Assembly: GCA_031260145.1 (NCBI GenBank)
Contig: JAIRKL010000028.1
Location: 1-64,000, forward strand
DNA: 64,000 bases
Direction of reading: 5' to 3'
Source: Mycoplasmataceae bacterium
Lineage (GTDB): Bacteria > Bacillota_I > Bacilli_A > Mycoplasmatales > Mycoplasmoidaceae
Every line of letters starts with the position of its first letter. Position 1 is the first letter of the stretch. The notes beneath the pieces are model-generated. The model saw only the letters and a program-made list of their open reading frames with translations. It was not told where the DNA came from and ran no database searches. Of this stretch, positions 45,104 to 54,876 are shown in pieces. The position numbers and the translations under genes are program-made.

Positions 45104-45268
45104 ATGAAAACTCCTCAACGACGTGTTAGATTAGAATGCACAGTTTGTAAAAACATTAACTATTTAACATTTAGAAATAATAAAACTGCTCCTGAAAAAT
45201 TAGAATTAAATAAATTTTGTAAACATTGCCGAAAAGTAACTTTACATAAAGAAACAAAATCAAAATAG
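45104..45268 (+). CDS. rpmG: 50S ribosomal protein L33
   Basis: The 54-residue protein has RVRLECTVCKNINYLTFRN, ending with KFCKHCRKVTLHKETK. The two CxxC pairs bind zinc in this L33 form. TATAAT at 45086-45091 lies upstream. It is too short for ordinary ORF cut-offs. Confidence 0.95.
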   Translation: MKTPQRRVRLECTVCKNINYLTFRNNKTAPEKLELNKFCKHCRKVTLHKETKSK

Positions 45269-45347
45269 TCTAATAAATGCTATTATTGATTCAATATATA
45301 GTAATATATTTTTTTCATTTTATAATTTTTGCAGAAAGGAGAAAGAA

Positions 45348-45434
45348 ATGCCAGTGAGTAAGAAGTCAACTTCCAAAAATGAATCAAAATGTAGTTGTGG
45401 TTGTTGTGATAGTAAAAAGAAACCAAAGAAGTAG
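45348..45434 (+). CDS. Cys-rich 28-residue protein with strong expression signals
   Basis: The frame encodes 28 residues: a Lys/Ser-rich start, a CSCGCC cluster at residues 15-20 and a Lys-rich end. It has its own TATAAT (45321-45326), one of the best ribosome-binding sites in the window (AAAGGAGA, 6 bases before ATG) and a strong terminator about 50 bases after its stop. This complete unit argues for a real gene. Four Cys in six residues suggest metal binding. I know no family for it. Confidence 0.7.
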   Translation: MPVSKKSTSKNESKCSCGCCDSKKKPKK

Positions 45435-45483
45435 TTAATAAAAATAATAATTAATTTTCTATTTAAAAAACATTTAAAAACAT

Positions 45484-45525
45484 AAAGACTAAGTAATCTG
45501 TTTCCGATTGCTTAGTCTTTTTTAA
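45484..45525 (+). terminator. Rho-independent terminator
   Basis: A 14-bp stem (AAGACTAAGTAATC with GATTGCTTAGTCTT, one G-T pair) with a 7-base loop is followed by a T run. It ends the transcript of the Cys-rich protein and, read from the other side, could also serve the minus-strand gene at 45533. Confidence 0.92.
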
Positions 45526-45532
45526 TTTAAAA

Positions 45533-46147
45533 TTAATCTTGTTTTTTCTTTTTAATAGTAATTGGCATTTGCAAAATAACAATAAATTTCTCATTTGCCT
45601 CAGTAAAAGTCTTTTTCATTCTAAGATTCATTCTTACTTTTTCATATTCGGCATTATTAGTCTTGTATTCACGAATTGAATTATTAGTTGTTTTGTAATA
45701 ATTTTCTAAATGCTCATCAACCTCTTCATTTGAAACTACAATTTTTCATTCATTTGAAAAGTAATTTCAAATCATTCCATATTGGAAACCTTTTTCTGCT
45801 AAAAACCTTGCTTGTTCTTTAGAAATGTTAGTATTGTTTTTCATAATAAGTTCAATATGTTTAGAAAACTCTTCCTCATCCATTTCAAATTTAATTTGTG
45901 GAATTAGAGAATTCACAATAGCTACAAATGCAGTTTGCTGAAAAAGATTAAAATTTCAAGTGTTAAACATATCATTAATAATTTTGCTCTCCTTAGCCTT
46001 ATCTCCTCTAACATTTTTTAAACTATTTTCAGTCATTGAAAATAATTGAAGTCCAAGCATTGAAAGTTCACTTGTAAATTCTAAATTATTAGCAATAATT
46101 GGCTTTGAATAATCAATATCAGGAAAACTAACTATTTTTGAATTCAT
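45533..46147 (-). CDS. Hypothetical protein resembling the C-terminal chaperone domain of trigger factor
   Basis: This 204-residue protein contains QARFLAEKGFQYGMIWNYF, then VSNEEVDEHLENYYK and RMNLRMKKTFTEANEKF. This order resembles the trigger factor C-terminal arms (VTEEEVDAELEK..., LRLRKALD). No ribosome-binding or FKBP part is present. Full-length tig lies 0.5 kb away on the other strand. A minus-strand TATAAT ends 8 bases before the ATG. The homology is suggestive only. Confidence 0.55.
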
Positions 46148-46175
46148 ATATTTTTATTATAAGTTTTTAAAATTT

Positions 46176-46613
46176 TTAAATTTTATTTTCTTCATTATTT
46201 TTTATTATTTCTTTTCTCTCTCTTTCATTTATAAAACTAGTTATTATTATCAATAAACAAAAAATAATTATTTCTATTGTCATAAATAAAATATCAAAGT
46301 TTTTTTGTTTACCAATATCATTAATTAACAAACATATTAGTAATGGAAGAACAATAATTAAATATTTTAAAATTGATAAAAAAATAAATAAAAAAACATT
46401 ATTTTTTTTATTAATTAAAAAGCTTGTAAGATAGTGAATAAAAATTCACAAAAAACCAAAGGGGATAAAAATAATAGAAGAATAAAAAAAAGAAGGTTTT
46501 TTTAAACAAAAAAATAGAATTAAGGAAATTAAAATGCCACAAATAATTAATATGATATTTAAGAAAAATAATGTATATAAAAAGCAATTTTTTTCTTTTT
46601 CAAAAAACCTCAT
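46176..46613 (-). CDS. Hypothetical four-segment membrane protein (145 aa)
   Basis: Four hydrophobic segments are visible, with a charged C-terminal tail (INERERKEIIKNNEENKI). It starts 12 bases after the 3' end of the tRNA-Arg gene and has no clear promoter of its own, so it may be transcribed with the tRNA. The family is not recognised. Confidence 0.65.
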
Positions 46614-46625
46614 TTTATATTTTTA

Positions 46626-46702
<77 letters not shown>

Positions 46703-46710
46703 ATATGTAA

Positions 46711-46728
46711 ATTATATGGTAATATAAT
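46711..46728. promoter_or_regulatory. Face-to-face divergent promoters (tRNA-Arg and the 46735 gene)
   Basis: ATTATA at 46711-46716 is the minus-strand TATAAT for the tRNA (8 bases to its 5' end). TATAAT at 46723-46728 serves the plus-strand gene (6 bases to ATG). The two RNA starts are only 32 bp apart. Confidence 0.8.
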
Positions 46729-46734
46729 TAAGGT

Positions 46735-47715
46735 ATGTCAATAAATTTTATTACAAATTCAAAAGAAATTAGTGTTGAAAATCTATCAAATGATAGTAAA
46801 AATTTGAATAATTTTCTTTCTTCTTTTCCATTCCAACAATTTATAAAGAATCAACTTTCTTCATATATATTTGATCCTAATCTTAAGAATGATGAAATAC
46901 AAACAATTTGATTAGATTTCAAGAATAATTCTTCTCTTCCACATAGTGGAAAGAATGTCAATGAAATTCGTGAAACAAAATTTGCAAATACTGTTCGTGA
47001 AATTACAAAAGAAATGAATAATTATACTAATTCAGATCACGGTTCTCCTGTTGCTACTGCTGAAATTTTAAAATATCCTTTGAATTACAAAATTGGTGAT
47101 TTTTTTAACTCAATTTTAAATTGAAATAATTATAAACAAGATAATCAACTTTTTCTATACAAAAGTTGAAAATTGTTTAACTTTGATTTCTATTCAGAAA
47201 TTCTTGAACTTAATGATATCTGTTTATGAAGTTTAAATACTGGCTATATTAATTTATCAGATATTAAATTTGGCGAGAAAATGAAAAACTTATATATTTT
47301 TTGAAAGACAAGTTTAGATAAAAATTTTATTAAACATCAAGATTTCAATAAGCTTTTTAGAGAATATCTTTTATATGAAAATGATATTTCATATTGAAAA
47401 AACAATGTATCAGCTGATAATTTTTCTATTGATAGTGGCAATATTAAATTTATTATTGATAACTATTTTATTAACCTTTACAATTTATTTTATTCAAATA
47501 AAATATTTAATGAATATCAAGAAATCCATCAAAACTTTGTTGTTTTTTTTCAAAATATTGGAATCAAAGTATATGAACCAAAGAATGGAACTTTATTTGA
47601 AGAAAAATTTTTCATAGCTATTAATTCTGGTTCAAATATTGTCAAATCAATTATCTCACCTGCATTTTTATATGATAATGATAAAGTTTATGTTAAAGGT
47701 AAGGTAATGCTTTAA
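46735..47715 (+). CDS. Hypothetical protein with a possible GrpE-like C-terminus
   Basis: The 326-residue protein has an unrecognised N-terminal two-thirds (many Trp as TGA). The last 90 residues resemble GrpE: a helix with FNEYQEIHQNFVVFFQNIGIKVY, then GTLFEEKFFIAINS (GrpE: GEPFDPNLHEAV), then SPAFLYDNDKVYVKGKVML (GY..NGRVLRPAMV). If right it could be the exchange factor of the Hsp70-like protein at 39059. TATAAT ends 6 bases before the ATG. The GrpE link is weak. Confidence 0.5.
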
Positions 47716-47719
47716 TTTT

Positions 47720-48463
47720 ATGGATAAGAAAGAAATTTTGAATGTTTTAAATTATCTTTTTTCAGAAAGAATGATTAATGAATGAGTATTTGAAACGGTT
47801 TTGGAAAAAATAGATGATATCGAAGAAAAGGAGTCTGATACTAAACAAAATGAAAAAAATCAAAATGTAGAAGAGAAGAAAAATAATATTGAAATAAAAA
47901 AAAGTAATATTATTCTAAATAATCAGAATCAAAATATTGAATTTCATTCTTCCTTTGATGAAAATAAAGTTTCTTCACAAATACAAGAAAAAGAAGAACA
48001 AAAAAACAAAAATATTTTTGATGAAAATAAAAAATTTAATAATTTTCAAATATTATCACTAATCCCTGAGTTCTGCCAAAAAATTAATGATATTTTTAAT
48101 AATTCTTATATGAAAAAATATTATGAATTAAATACTCCAATAACACCAAATAATATTAATAATGATAAAGAAAATTTTATCTTTAATTTTAAAATTAAAA
48201 AGAAGGATTTATTAATTCAACAATTTAATGAAAAATATGAAAAAGAAAATATCGATGAATTAAATAAAAATTTTAAGGAAATTAATGAAAAATGAAAAAA
48301 AATTAACATATTCGATAAGACACAAAGAAATAATTGAATTATCAAAGCAAAAGAATTGTTATCGATAGTTAAAATACTTTCTAATTCTGATGTTGATAAT
48401 AAGCAAAAATGGAATAAAATTATTTCTGATATTAATTTCCAAATTAAAAAAAATAAATTTTAA
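47720..48463 (+). CDS. Hypothetical Asn/Lys/Glu-rich protein (247 aa)
   Basis: It starts 4 bases after the GrpE-like gene, so both share a transcript. A helical N-terminus of about 35 residues is followed by a low-complexity Glu/Lys/Asn linker (to about 110) and a helical C-terminal domain with two or three TGA-coded Trp (EINEKWKKINIF). No J-domain HPD or other motif is seen. It converges on nrnA with a 9-bp gap. Confidence 0.65.
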
Positions 48464-48472
48464 ATAATTTTA

Positions 48473-49432
48473 TTATTTTTTAATTTTTATTAAATCTTCA
48501 ATTACTTTATCAAATTCTTTATCTTTTTTTAAAGCAAAACCTGATGCAAATTCATGACCACCACCACCATATTTTGAAGCGATAATTGAAATATCACTAG
48601 ATTTACTTCTTATAGAACCCTTTCATTTTTTTTGTTTTTCATCATAATATATTGATGTTCAAATTTCAATTCCTTCGATATTTGCCATGGTTCAAATCAT
48701 TGAATTATTTTCAATTTTATATTTTTTAAATATATTTTTTGGAATTTTTAAACTAGCAATTTTATTTTTTTTATCAAACTTAATTATTTTATAAATTTCA
48801 TTTTGGAATTTTAACTCTTCAATTGTTCTTTCACTTAGTTTAAAGTTAATTTCAGAAATATTTGGAATATGTTTAAAAAGTCGTTGCATATTTAAAAATG
48901 TATTTTGACTAGTACAAGAATAAAAAAAACGATTTGTATCAGTGTAAATCCCAACATAAATATAACTCGCTATCATTTCAGTGATAAAGTTTTCATCTCA
49001 AAAAAATAAAAAGTCACAAATCATTTCACACACACTTGAATAAGTAATATCAACTCATTGTAATATTCCATATTCTTCTTTATTTGGATGATGATCAATT
49101 TTTATTATTTCTCTACATAAAGAATATTTTTGACAAAAAATTCGTTCTTTATTTGCAGTATCGCAAACTATTCCTAATGATTTTTTAATTCAGTTCTCAT
49201 TTGGATTTTTTTCAATCTTATATTTTGGAAATTTTTTGAATACCGATTCTTCTAATAGATTTATATCTAAAATTTTTACTTCTTTTCTGTTATATATTTT
49301 TTTAATATATTCTTTTAGAGCAAAAACTGAACCTAATGTGTCAAAATCTGGGTTGGTATGAAAGAATAAAGAAATTTTATCATATTTTATAATGCATTCC
49401 TTAATTTTAATTAATATTTCTTTATTATTCAT
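48473..49432 (-). CDS. nrnA: DHH-family phosphoesterase (NrnA/MgpA-like nanoRNase)
   Basis: NrnA-type enzymes degrade very short RNAs and dephosphorylate pAp. The 319-residue protein has LFFHTNPDFDTLGSVFAL (usual HxNPDxDxxGS), GIVCDTAN, KIDHHPN and the DHHA1 end YGGGGHEFASGFAL. Several TGA Trp codons lie between these. It starts two bases after the stop of the Abi_2-like gene, which should drive its transcription. Confidence 0.92.
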
Positions 49433-49434
49433 TT

Positions 49435-50343
49435 TTAAATTTCAAAAAGTTTTTCTATTTCTGATTTAAATGGTTCAGAAATTTGCAAATTTTTTGCAAA
49501 ATAAATTGTTCTTTCAAATAATCTATTTTGATTACTTAACACAGAAATAAAGCGAATCAAATGAATTAATTTAAAATCATTTTTACTAATATTTTGTTTA
49601 AAGATATAAAAATAAAGATCGCATAATTCATCAGTAGCATATTTAATTTGCGAATTGTAAAGAACAATATTGTGAGATATATGATTTCTTATATTTATAA
49701 AATTCTTAATTAAATCGATAAAACCTTCATAATATTTCTTATCAATTTCTAAATTTTCCATTACTAATTGTTTAACTTGTAAAGAAGAAGCAATAAAAAA
49801 ATTAAATGTCATTGCAAAAGATCAAGTTAAACACATCATATCTAAAGGTACATTATGTCACTTATAAATATTATCTTGTTCATCTCTAATCATTAATTTT
49901 TTAATTGATTTATTTGATTCTAAATATTTTGTGATTTTAAATAAGAAAGGTTTGAATTCTGTATAAGGTTCAATTTCATTTAAATTTCTTAGTATACTAT
50001 TTTTTATAGTATTCTCATCAATATTTAAAAGACATTTATCTTCTATTTTGTGCACATTTATTGTTGCGTAAACAACAGAAGTGTTGATGATTTTTTCAAT
50101 AATTAATAGACATCGAAATACATGTACACCAAGGTTTTTATCAAAATTGTAAAGTTTAATAATATCATCACTTGTTACACCATCATCGAATTTTTCTTCA
50201 TTATTTACAAAAAAATCACAATAATCTGATAAAAAAGTATTTACATTAAAATTTTTTACATAATATTTAAATTCCTCATTATTAGTAATATTTAATCCTT
50301 TTTTTTGTAAGTTTTGAATAATATTTTCTACATCAATTATCAT
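49435..50343 (-). CDS. Abi_2/AbiD-AbiF-like abortive infection protein (HEPN RNase)
   Basis: The 302-residue protein follows the Abi_2 family pattern: LNITNNEEFKYYVKNFNVNTFLSDYCDFF, DDIIKLYNFDKNLGVHVFRCLLIIEKIINT, and a late RNHISHNIVLYN that supplies the HEPN RxxxxH RNase motif. Such proteins cleave RNA and stop growth on phage infection; AbiF types can be controlled by a small RNA. It is transcribed with nrnA and shares a palindromic promoter with the gene at 50367. Confidence 0.82.
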
Positions 50344-50345
50344 TC

Positions 50346-50360
50346 TATAATTTAATTATA
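50346..50360. promoter_or_regulatory. Palindromic divergent promoter of the Abi_2-like and membrane protein genes
   Basis: TATAATTTAATTATA is palindromic around one base (with flanking C and G, 17 bp). It gives a TATAAT on each strand (50346-50351 and 50360-50355). The start codons are 23 bp apart; gaps are 15 bases to the plus ATG and 11 to the minus ATG. Confidence 0.78.
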
Positions 50361-50366
50361 GAAAGT

Positions 50367-51194
50367 ATGCTAAATCCAGTTGGATTAATTATTTTATTAA
50401 TTACTATTGGAATGGTTACAATAATTGGTTTTATTCATCCTTATATTAAAAAGATAACTAATCTTTATTGATTTTGATTAATAATAGGTATCATTTTATT
50501 AATGTATCAATTAATTTTCCGTTTTTTCAATGATTTTTCAAAAGTTACCGAAGCGTTAAGAAAACATGAATATTTTGATAGTATTATTTTTAGTAAAGGA
50601 TTTTTATTAGATCTTTGTCCTTTTTGTTCTTTTTGCATTTCAATAGCTTTAATTATTGATCCTTCTCGAAAAATAGCTAACATACTTTCATATTTTGGTA
50701 TTTTTGGTGGTTTAATTACATATTGTGGTGGATTCTTAATTAATACTAATGATACGACTACAGATGCACAATGAAACTGAGAATGATTTTACAAAGGATT
50801 TTACCCAAATCCAATGTATTTTGCTATTCATTTTATTCAATTATTCTTTTGTCCTTGAATTTTGTTAAATAAAAAACAAAACTTTTCCTTTGATATTTTT
50901 GGTGTTTTTTTATTTATTATTTTATATTTTTCCTATGTTATCATTATCATTAATATTTTTCATGTTTATTCTAATGCAACAGGACTTGTAGAATATGATT
51001 GGATTGAAGGAGAATATTCTACTGTTGGAAAAATATTTCTTCTCTCCTTTCCTTATGTTTGTGTTTTAAGTTTTGTATTAGTTTCTATTTTTATTATTAG
51101 CCTAACACTGATTTTTAATTTTATTCAGAAAAAATGTAAAAAGTATAGAAATGATTATACTTTTAAAAGTATATTTTTATTCAATTTTAAATAG
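50367..51194 (+). CDS. Multi-pass membrane protein (possibly YwaF/TMEM164-like)
   Basis: The 275-residue protein has about seven hydrophobic segments. LLDLCPFCSFCISIALII followed by LSYFGIFGGLITYCGG resembles the PLHxC motif and following helix of YwaF-type membrane proteins; this is tentative. It is divergent from the Abi_2-like gene. Another possible member lies at 57668-58438. Confidence 0.65.
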
Positions 51195-51364
51195 TATAGA
51201 TTGAAAGTAATGGTAAATCTTTGAATTTAACAAATTAAAAAAGTTAGTTAATTGAGTTAATCATTTAATAATTTTCATGTAATTAATTTATTTCACAACA
51301 GTAAATGATTATATATTTAAATACCAAGATATATTAATAAAATACTTAGAGAATTTTGATAAAA

Positions 51365-51769
51365 CTATTCTGTTTTTAGATTGTTTAAAATAATAACATT
51401 ATCAAATTTTATTTCCAATTTATCTATTTTCTCCCCTTGGGCTTTTTGAACTTGTTCAATATTAGTAATTCTTTCTTTTATCTCCTTGATTTCTTCTCCT
51501 TGGGTTTTTTGAACTAATTCAATATTATCTAATTTCAAATCCGTCTTTTCTAATCTTTTTAAAATCTCGCCAATAATGTCTGGTTTTAGTAATTTTCCGG
51601 AATATGTAAACTTACTCATAACTATTTCATCTCCTTCTTTTATATATTTATTAGTAGATTCGTTAACATAATAATTCTCTTTCTTGCCTATCTTTTTAAT
51701 TATAGACTCTTGTTTTTTGGAATTTTCTGGTTTATTAGTGTTGTTTGCTTTATTATTATTGAATACCAT
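51365..51769 (-). CDS. DUF16-like coiled-coil protein, copy B
   Basis: This 134-residue paralog of the gene at 4374-4769 shares KPDIIGEILKRLEKTDLKLDN, the QKTQGEE and QKAQGEKIDKLE blocks and the ending ILNNLKTE. It has one extra coiled-coil repeat. The same AAAGGATGT ribosome-binding site, TATATTGTAAAA segment and AAAAAGTTAACTTTTT inverted repeat lie upstream in both copies. Function unknown. Confidence 0.72.
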   Translation of the reverse strand: MVFNNNKANNTNKPENSKKQESIIKKIGKKENYYVNESTNKYIKEGDEIVMSKFTYSGKLLKPDIIGEILKRLEKTDLKLDNIELVQKTQGEEIKEIKERITNIEQVQKAQGEKIDKLEIKFDNVIILNNLKTE

Positions 51770-51961
51770 ACATCCTTTATATTGTAAAATTAATTGAAAA
51801 AGTTAACTTTTTAGCTTTTGTTATTCAAAAATTCTGTAGGATAATGTTTAAATTACATTTCAAACTTTATATAAAATATTCAAACAAACCATCTGTTCTT
51901 TTTGATATTTTTAATTTAGCCTTTAAATATTTTTTAAATTAATAAAATATAATGTTGGTGA

Positions 51962-52037
51962 GGCCCGTTGGTGAAGTGATTAACACATTGCCCTCTCAAG
52001 GCAACATTCATGGGTTTGAGCCCCATACGGGTCACCA
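51962..52037 (+). tRNA. tRNA-Glu (anticodon CUC)
   Basis: Acceptor GGCCCGT with ACGGGTC, anticodon stem TTGCC/GGCAA around loop CTCTCAA, T-stem ATGGG/CCCAT and encoded CCA; 76 nt. The anticodon reads GAG. The T-loop is TTTGAGC (U at 56) and the D-loop has G18-A19 in place of G18-G19, so the G19-C56 pair becomes A19-U56. TATAAT ends 8 bases before the mature 5' end. Confidence 0.92.
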
Positions 52038-52100
52038 TATTTTTTATTTATTAAATTCACAATATATATATCATTCCTATTAATTTTATAATTAATTAAA

Positions 52101-53840
52101 ATGAATGAAACCTTAAATGTTCTGGAATATTTTAATAATGTTCTTGAACAGAAAAATAATAAAATAATAAATGATGAACTTTCAAAAATTAAGAATGAAT
52201 TTCCAAAGATTGTTGAGCAAAATGAAATTTATGTTAACGAAATTAAAGTAAAAAAAACCCAACTTAAAGCAATAAAGAAAGCTGGAAAATTAGCATTAAT
52301 CTTTCTTGTTATTTCAATCATACTATTTTTTGAATCAATTTTAATCTCCTTTTTATTTTCTCCTTTAATTCTTTCGATTCTTCCTATTCCTACAATTTTT
52401 CTCATTGTATCGATTTATTTTTTTTCTAAAAAATCTTCTTTAAGAAAAAAAGATCTTAAAGACGGGACCAGCTTAGAAGAAGAAATTGATATTCTTGTTA
52501 AAAAAGCCATGTTAGAATTAAATCCGATTTTGTCGAAAATAAATCAAAAATTAATTTTTAATATCTTTCAAAAAAGTTTTGATAAAATTGTTCTACTTAA
52601 TAAAATTCCTCCCATTTTCTTTGATTTAGTTGATTCTTTTTTAAAAAAAGAAAAACTTTCTTTATTTGATTTTACACCAATTAGTTTTTATGGCTGAGAT
52701 GCTTTAATTTTTAAAACAATTTCTTCAAGTTTTGTTCCTCACACATGAACAGGAAGTATTGAAAAAACTTCTAAAAATGGCGAAAGTTCTTATAAAACTA
52801 TAAGTTTCACCACAATGGTTCCTAGTTTTTCATATAAGAATTATTTATATATAAAAACAATAGGAATTGTAGAAGAACTTAATTTTGATACTTCTAAAAA
52901 AGGTAAGAAAACTATTCCACTAGAAAATGCAAAATTTAACAAATATTTTAATTGTGAAAGAAATAATGAATCTCAATTTCGCATGCTTTTTTCTGTATTA
53001 GCACAAGAAGAAATATGCAAATTAGTTGATGCTGGATTTAATTTTGATATTAAAAAAACTGACAACACTTTTTCACTAGAAGAGAAAGCGAAAAAACAAA
53101 ATAAACTTTTAAAAACTAGAAAAAAAGATGACTTTTTAGTTGGATTAGAAAAATCAATTGAAAATAAAAAAACACTTTTTGGATCTCTTTATTCTTGAGA
53201 TAATTTTGATTCTTCGTCCAATATTTCACTTTCTCCTTCTAAAATTATTCATTATGATTTTTCAAAAATTGAAGAAAAATTTCTAAATTTTAATTTAGAA
53301 TCTTTTAAAAATATTTATTTTCTTTTTTCATATTTTTCTTGCATTCCATTATTACAACAAATGTCTAAAAAGAATCCAATTAATGAAAATGAGCAAGAAT
53401 GTTTTGAACCTTTTGTGTTAAATGTAATAAATTCTGATTTCGATCCATCACATTTAAAAAATCAATCTTCAGATACACAAAATATTTTTTCAATTATTGA
53501 TAAAAAGGAAATAGATAAAGGATGTATTTATACAATTAATGCTTATGGTTTTGTAGGGGTAGAAAGAACAAAATATGTTGATGGAGGTAATATTTCTTAT
53601 ATTGATTTTAAATCAGTGAATAAAAAAAATTCAATACTTTTCATTTCTGATAAAAAACGTTTTCAAAAAGAAATTAGAATTAATGACATTGAAAATATAG
53701 AGTTAAAGAAAAAAATTATTACCCTTTATCCTAATTTTATTCAAGGCGTAATTCGAGAAGGATTTTTAGTTTTTCAAATTAATGATATACAAGAAATTAA
53801 AAATGAGGAAATTGAAAATTTAATCGAAATATTAGATTAA
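52101..53840 (+). CDS. Large hypothetical membrane protein (579 aa; possibly DUF3137-like)
   Basis: A helical N-terminal part is followed by two hydrophobic segments at about residues 62-105 (LALIFLVISIILFFESILISFLF and ILPIPTIFLIVSIYFF), and then about 470 soluble residues. The block FNKYFNCERNNESQFRMLFSVLAQEEICKLVDAG recalls DUF3137 proteins; that is a weak impression. TATAAT ends 8 bases before the ATG. Several TGA Trp codons are present. Function unknown. Confidence 0.7.
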
Positions 53841-53859
53841 CCTAGTGTTTAATGAAGTT

Positions 53860-54231
53860 TTATTTAGAAATTTTAACTTCTTTGTCTGTTAATAATAAAA
53901 TTCCACCAACAATATTTAAAATACCAATTATGCCAAATATTATTAAAAATATTGCAAGAACTTTATTTTTCTTTTCTTTTTTTACATTATGTCTTACAAA
54001 AAAATAAAGAATAATAGGTACGATAATAATTATTAAAGAAAAAAAAGCTAGTACAATACCAACAATTAATAATACAATAAATGAAGAAAAATGTGCCATA
54101 TTCCCAATGCTTAATTTAAGTTGGCTAATAATTAAGGAACCAAATAAACCTAAAAGAAGAGCGAGTAACGCAATTGTTAAAAAAATTGATCAAAGTGCTA
54201 ATTTAGATGCTATTTTTTTGTTTTTAGTCAT
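53860..54231 (-). CDS. Hypothetical membrane protein (123 aa)
   Basis: The frame starts at an ATG 45 codons upstream of the first start seen under the standard code, giving three hydrophobic segments (LWSIFLTIALLALLLGLFGSL; IVLLIVGIVLAFFSLIIIIV; LAIFLIIFGIIGILNIVGGILLL). It starts 11 bases after the rubrerythrin gene and is probably co-transcribed. The family is not recognised. Confidence 0.7.
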
Positions 54232-54242
54232 TAAAATAATTT

Positions 54243-54824
54243 TTATTCTGAAATTTTTATATCTTTTTGAACAAAATAACCTTGTGGATGTGAACAAACT
54301 GGACATAATAATGGTGGTTTCTTTCCTTTGATAAGTGTTCCACAATTAGTGCATCATCAATAAACTTCTTTTGTGCTTTTAAAGATAGTATCTTCTTCAA
54401 TTTGCTTTAAAAGACTTTCAAATCTTTGTTGATGTGATTTTTCAATTTCTCCAACATTTTCAAAAAGATTTGCAATACTTTCGTATCCTTCATTTAAAGC
54501 ATCTTTTGCAAATTCTTTATACATAGTATCTCATTCATATTTTTCATTATTTATAGAAATTAATAAATCTTTTGTTGTTGGCGGAATAGAATGATTGTAA
54601 AGAAGTTTGAATCAAATTTCCGCATGTTCTTTTTCATTATCACTTGTTTGTGTAAAAATATTTGAAATATGTATATAACCTTCTTTTTTTGCTTGACTAG
54701 CGAAGAATTGATATCTAACTCTTGCTTGTGCTTCTCCTGCAAAAGCGGTTTGTAAGTTTTTATATGTCTTACTTTTTTTATCTATTTCATTCAATTTTTT
54801 GTTAATATCAGTTTTTTTATTCAT
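54243..54824 (-). CDS. Rubrerythrin
   Basis: Rubrerythrin is a di-iron peroxidase that protects anaerobes. The 193-residue protein has the ferritin-like helices AFAGEAQARVRYQFFASQAKK and TSDNEKEHAE(I)W, a second pair around GYESIANLFENVGEIEKSHQQRF, and a C-terminal rubredoxin-like site CTNC...CPVC with HPQGYF. I chose the ATG giving MNKKTD; a longer frame adds hydrophobic residues unlikely for this family. Confidence 0.93.
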
Positions 54825-54876
54825 CACAAAAACATTATATAAAATATAAAAAAACACACATACAAAATGGGATTTT

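Noticed and set aside
47720-48463. DnaJ-like co-chaperone next to the GrpE-like gene
   Set aside because: No HPD motif or J-domain helices could be found.
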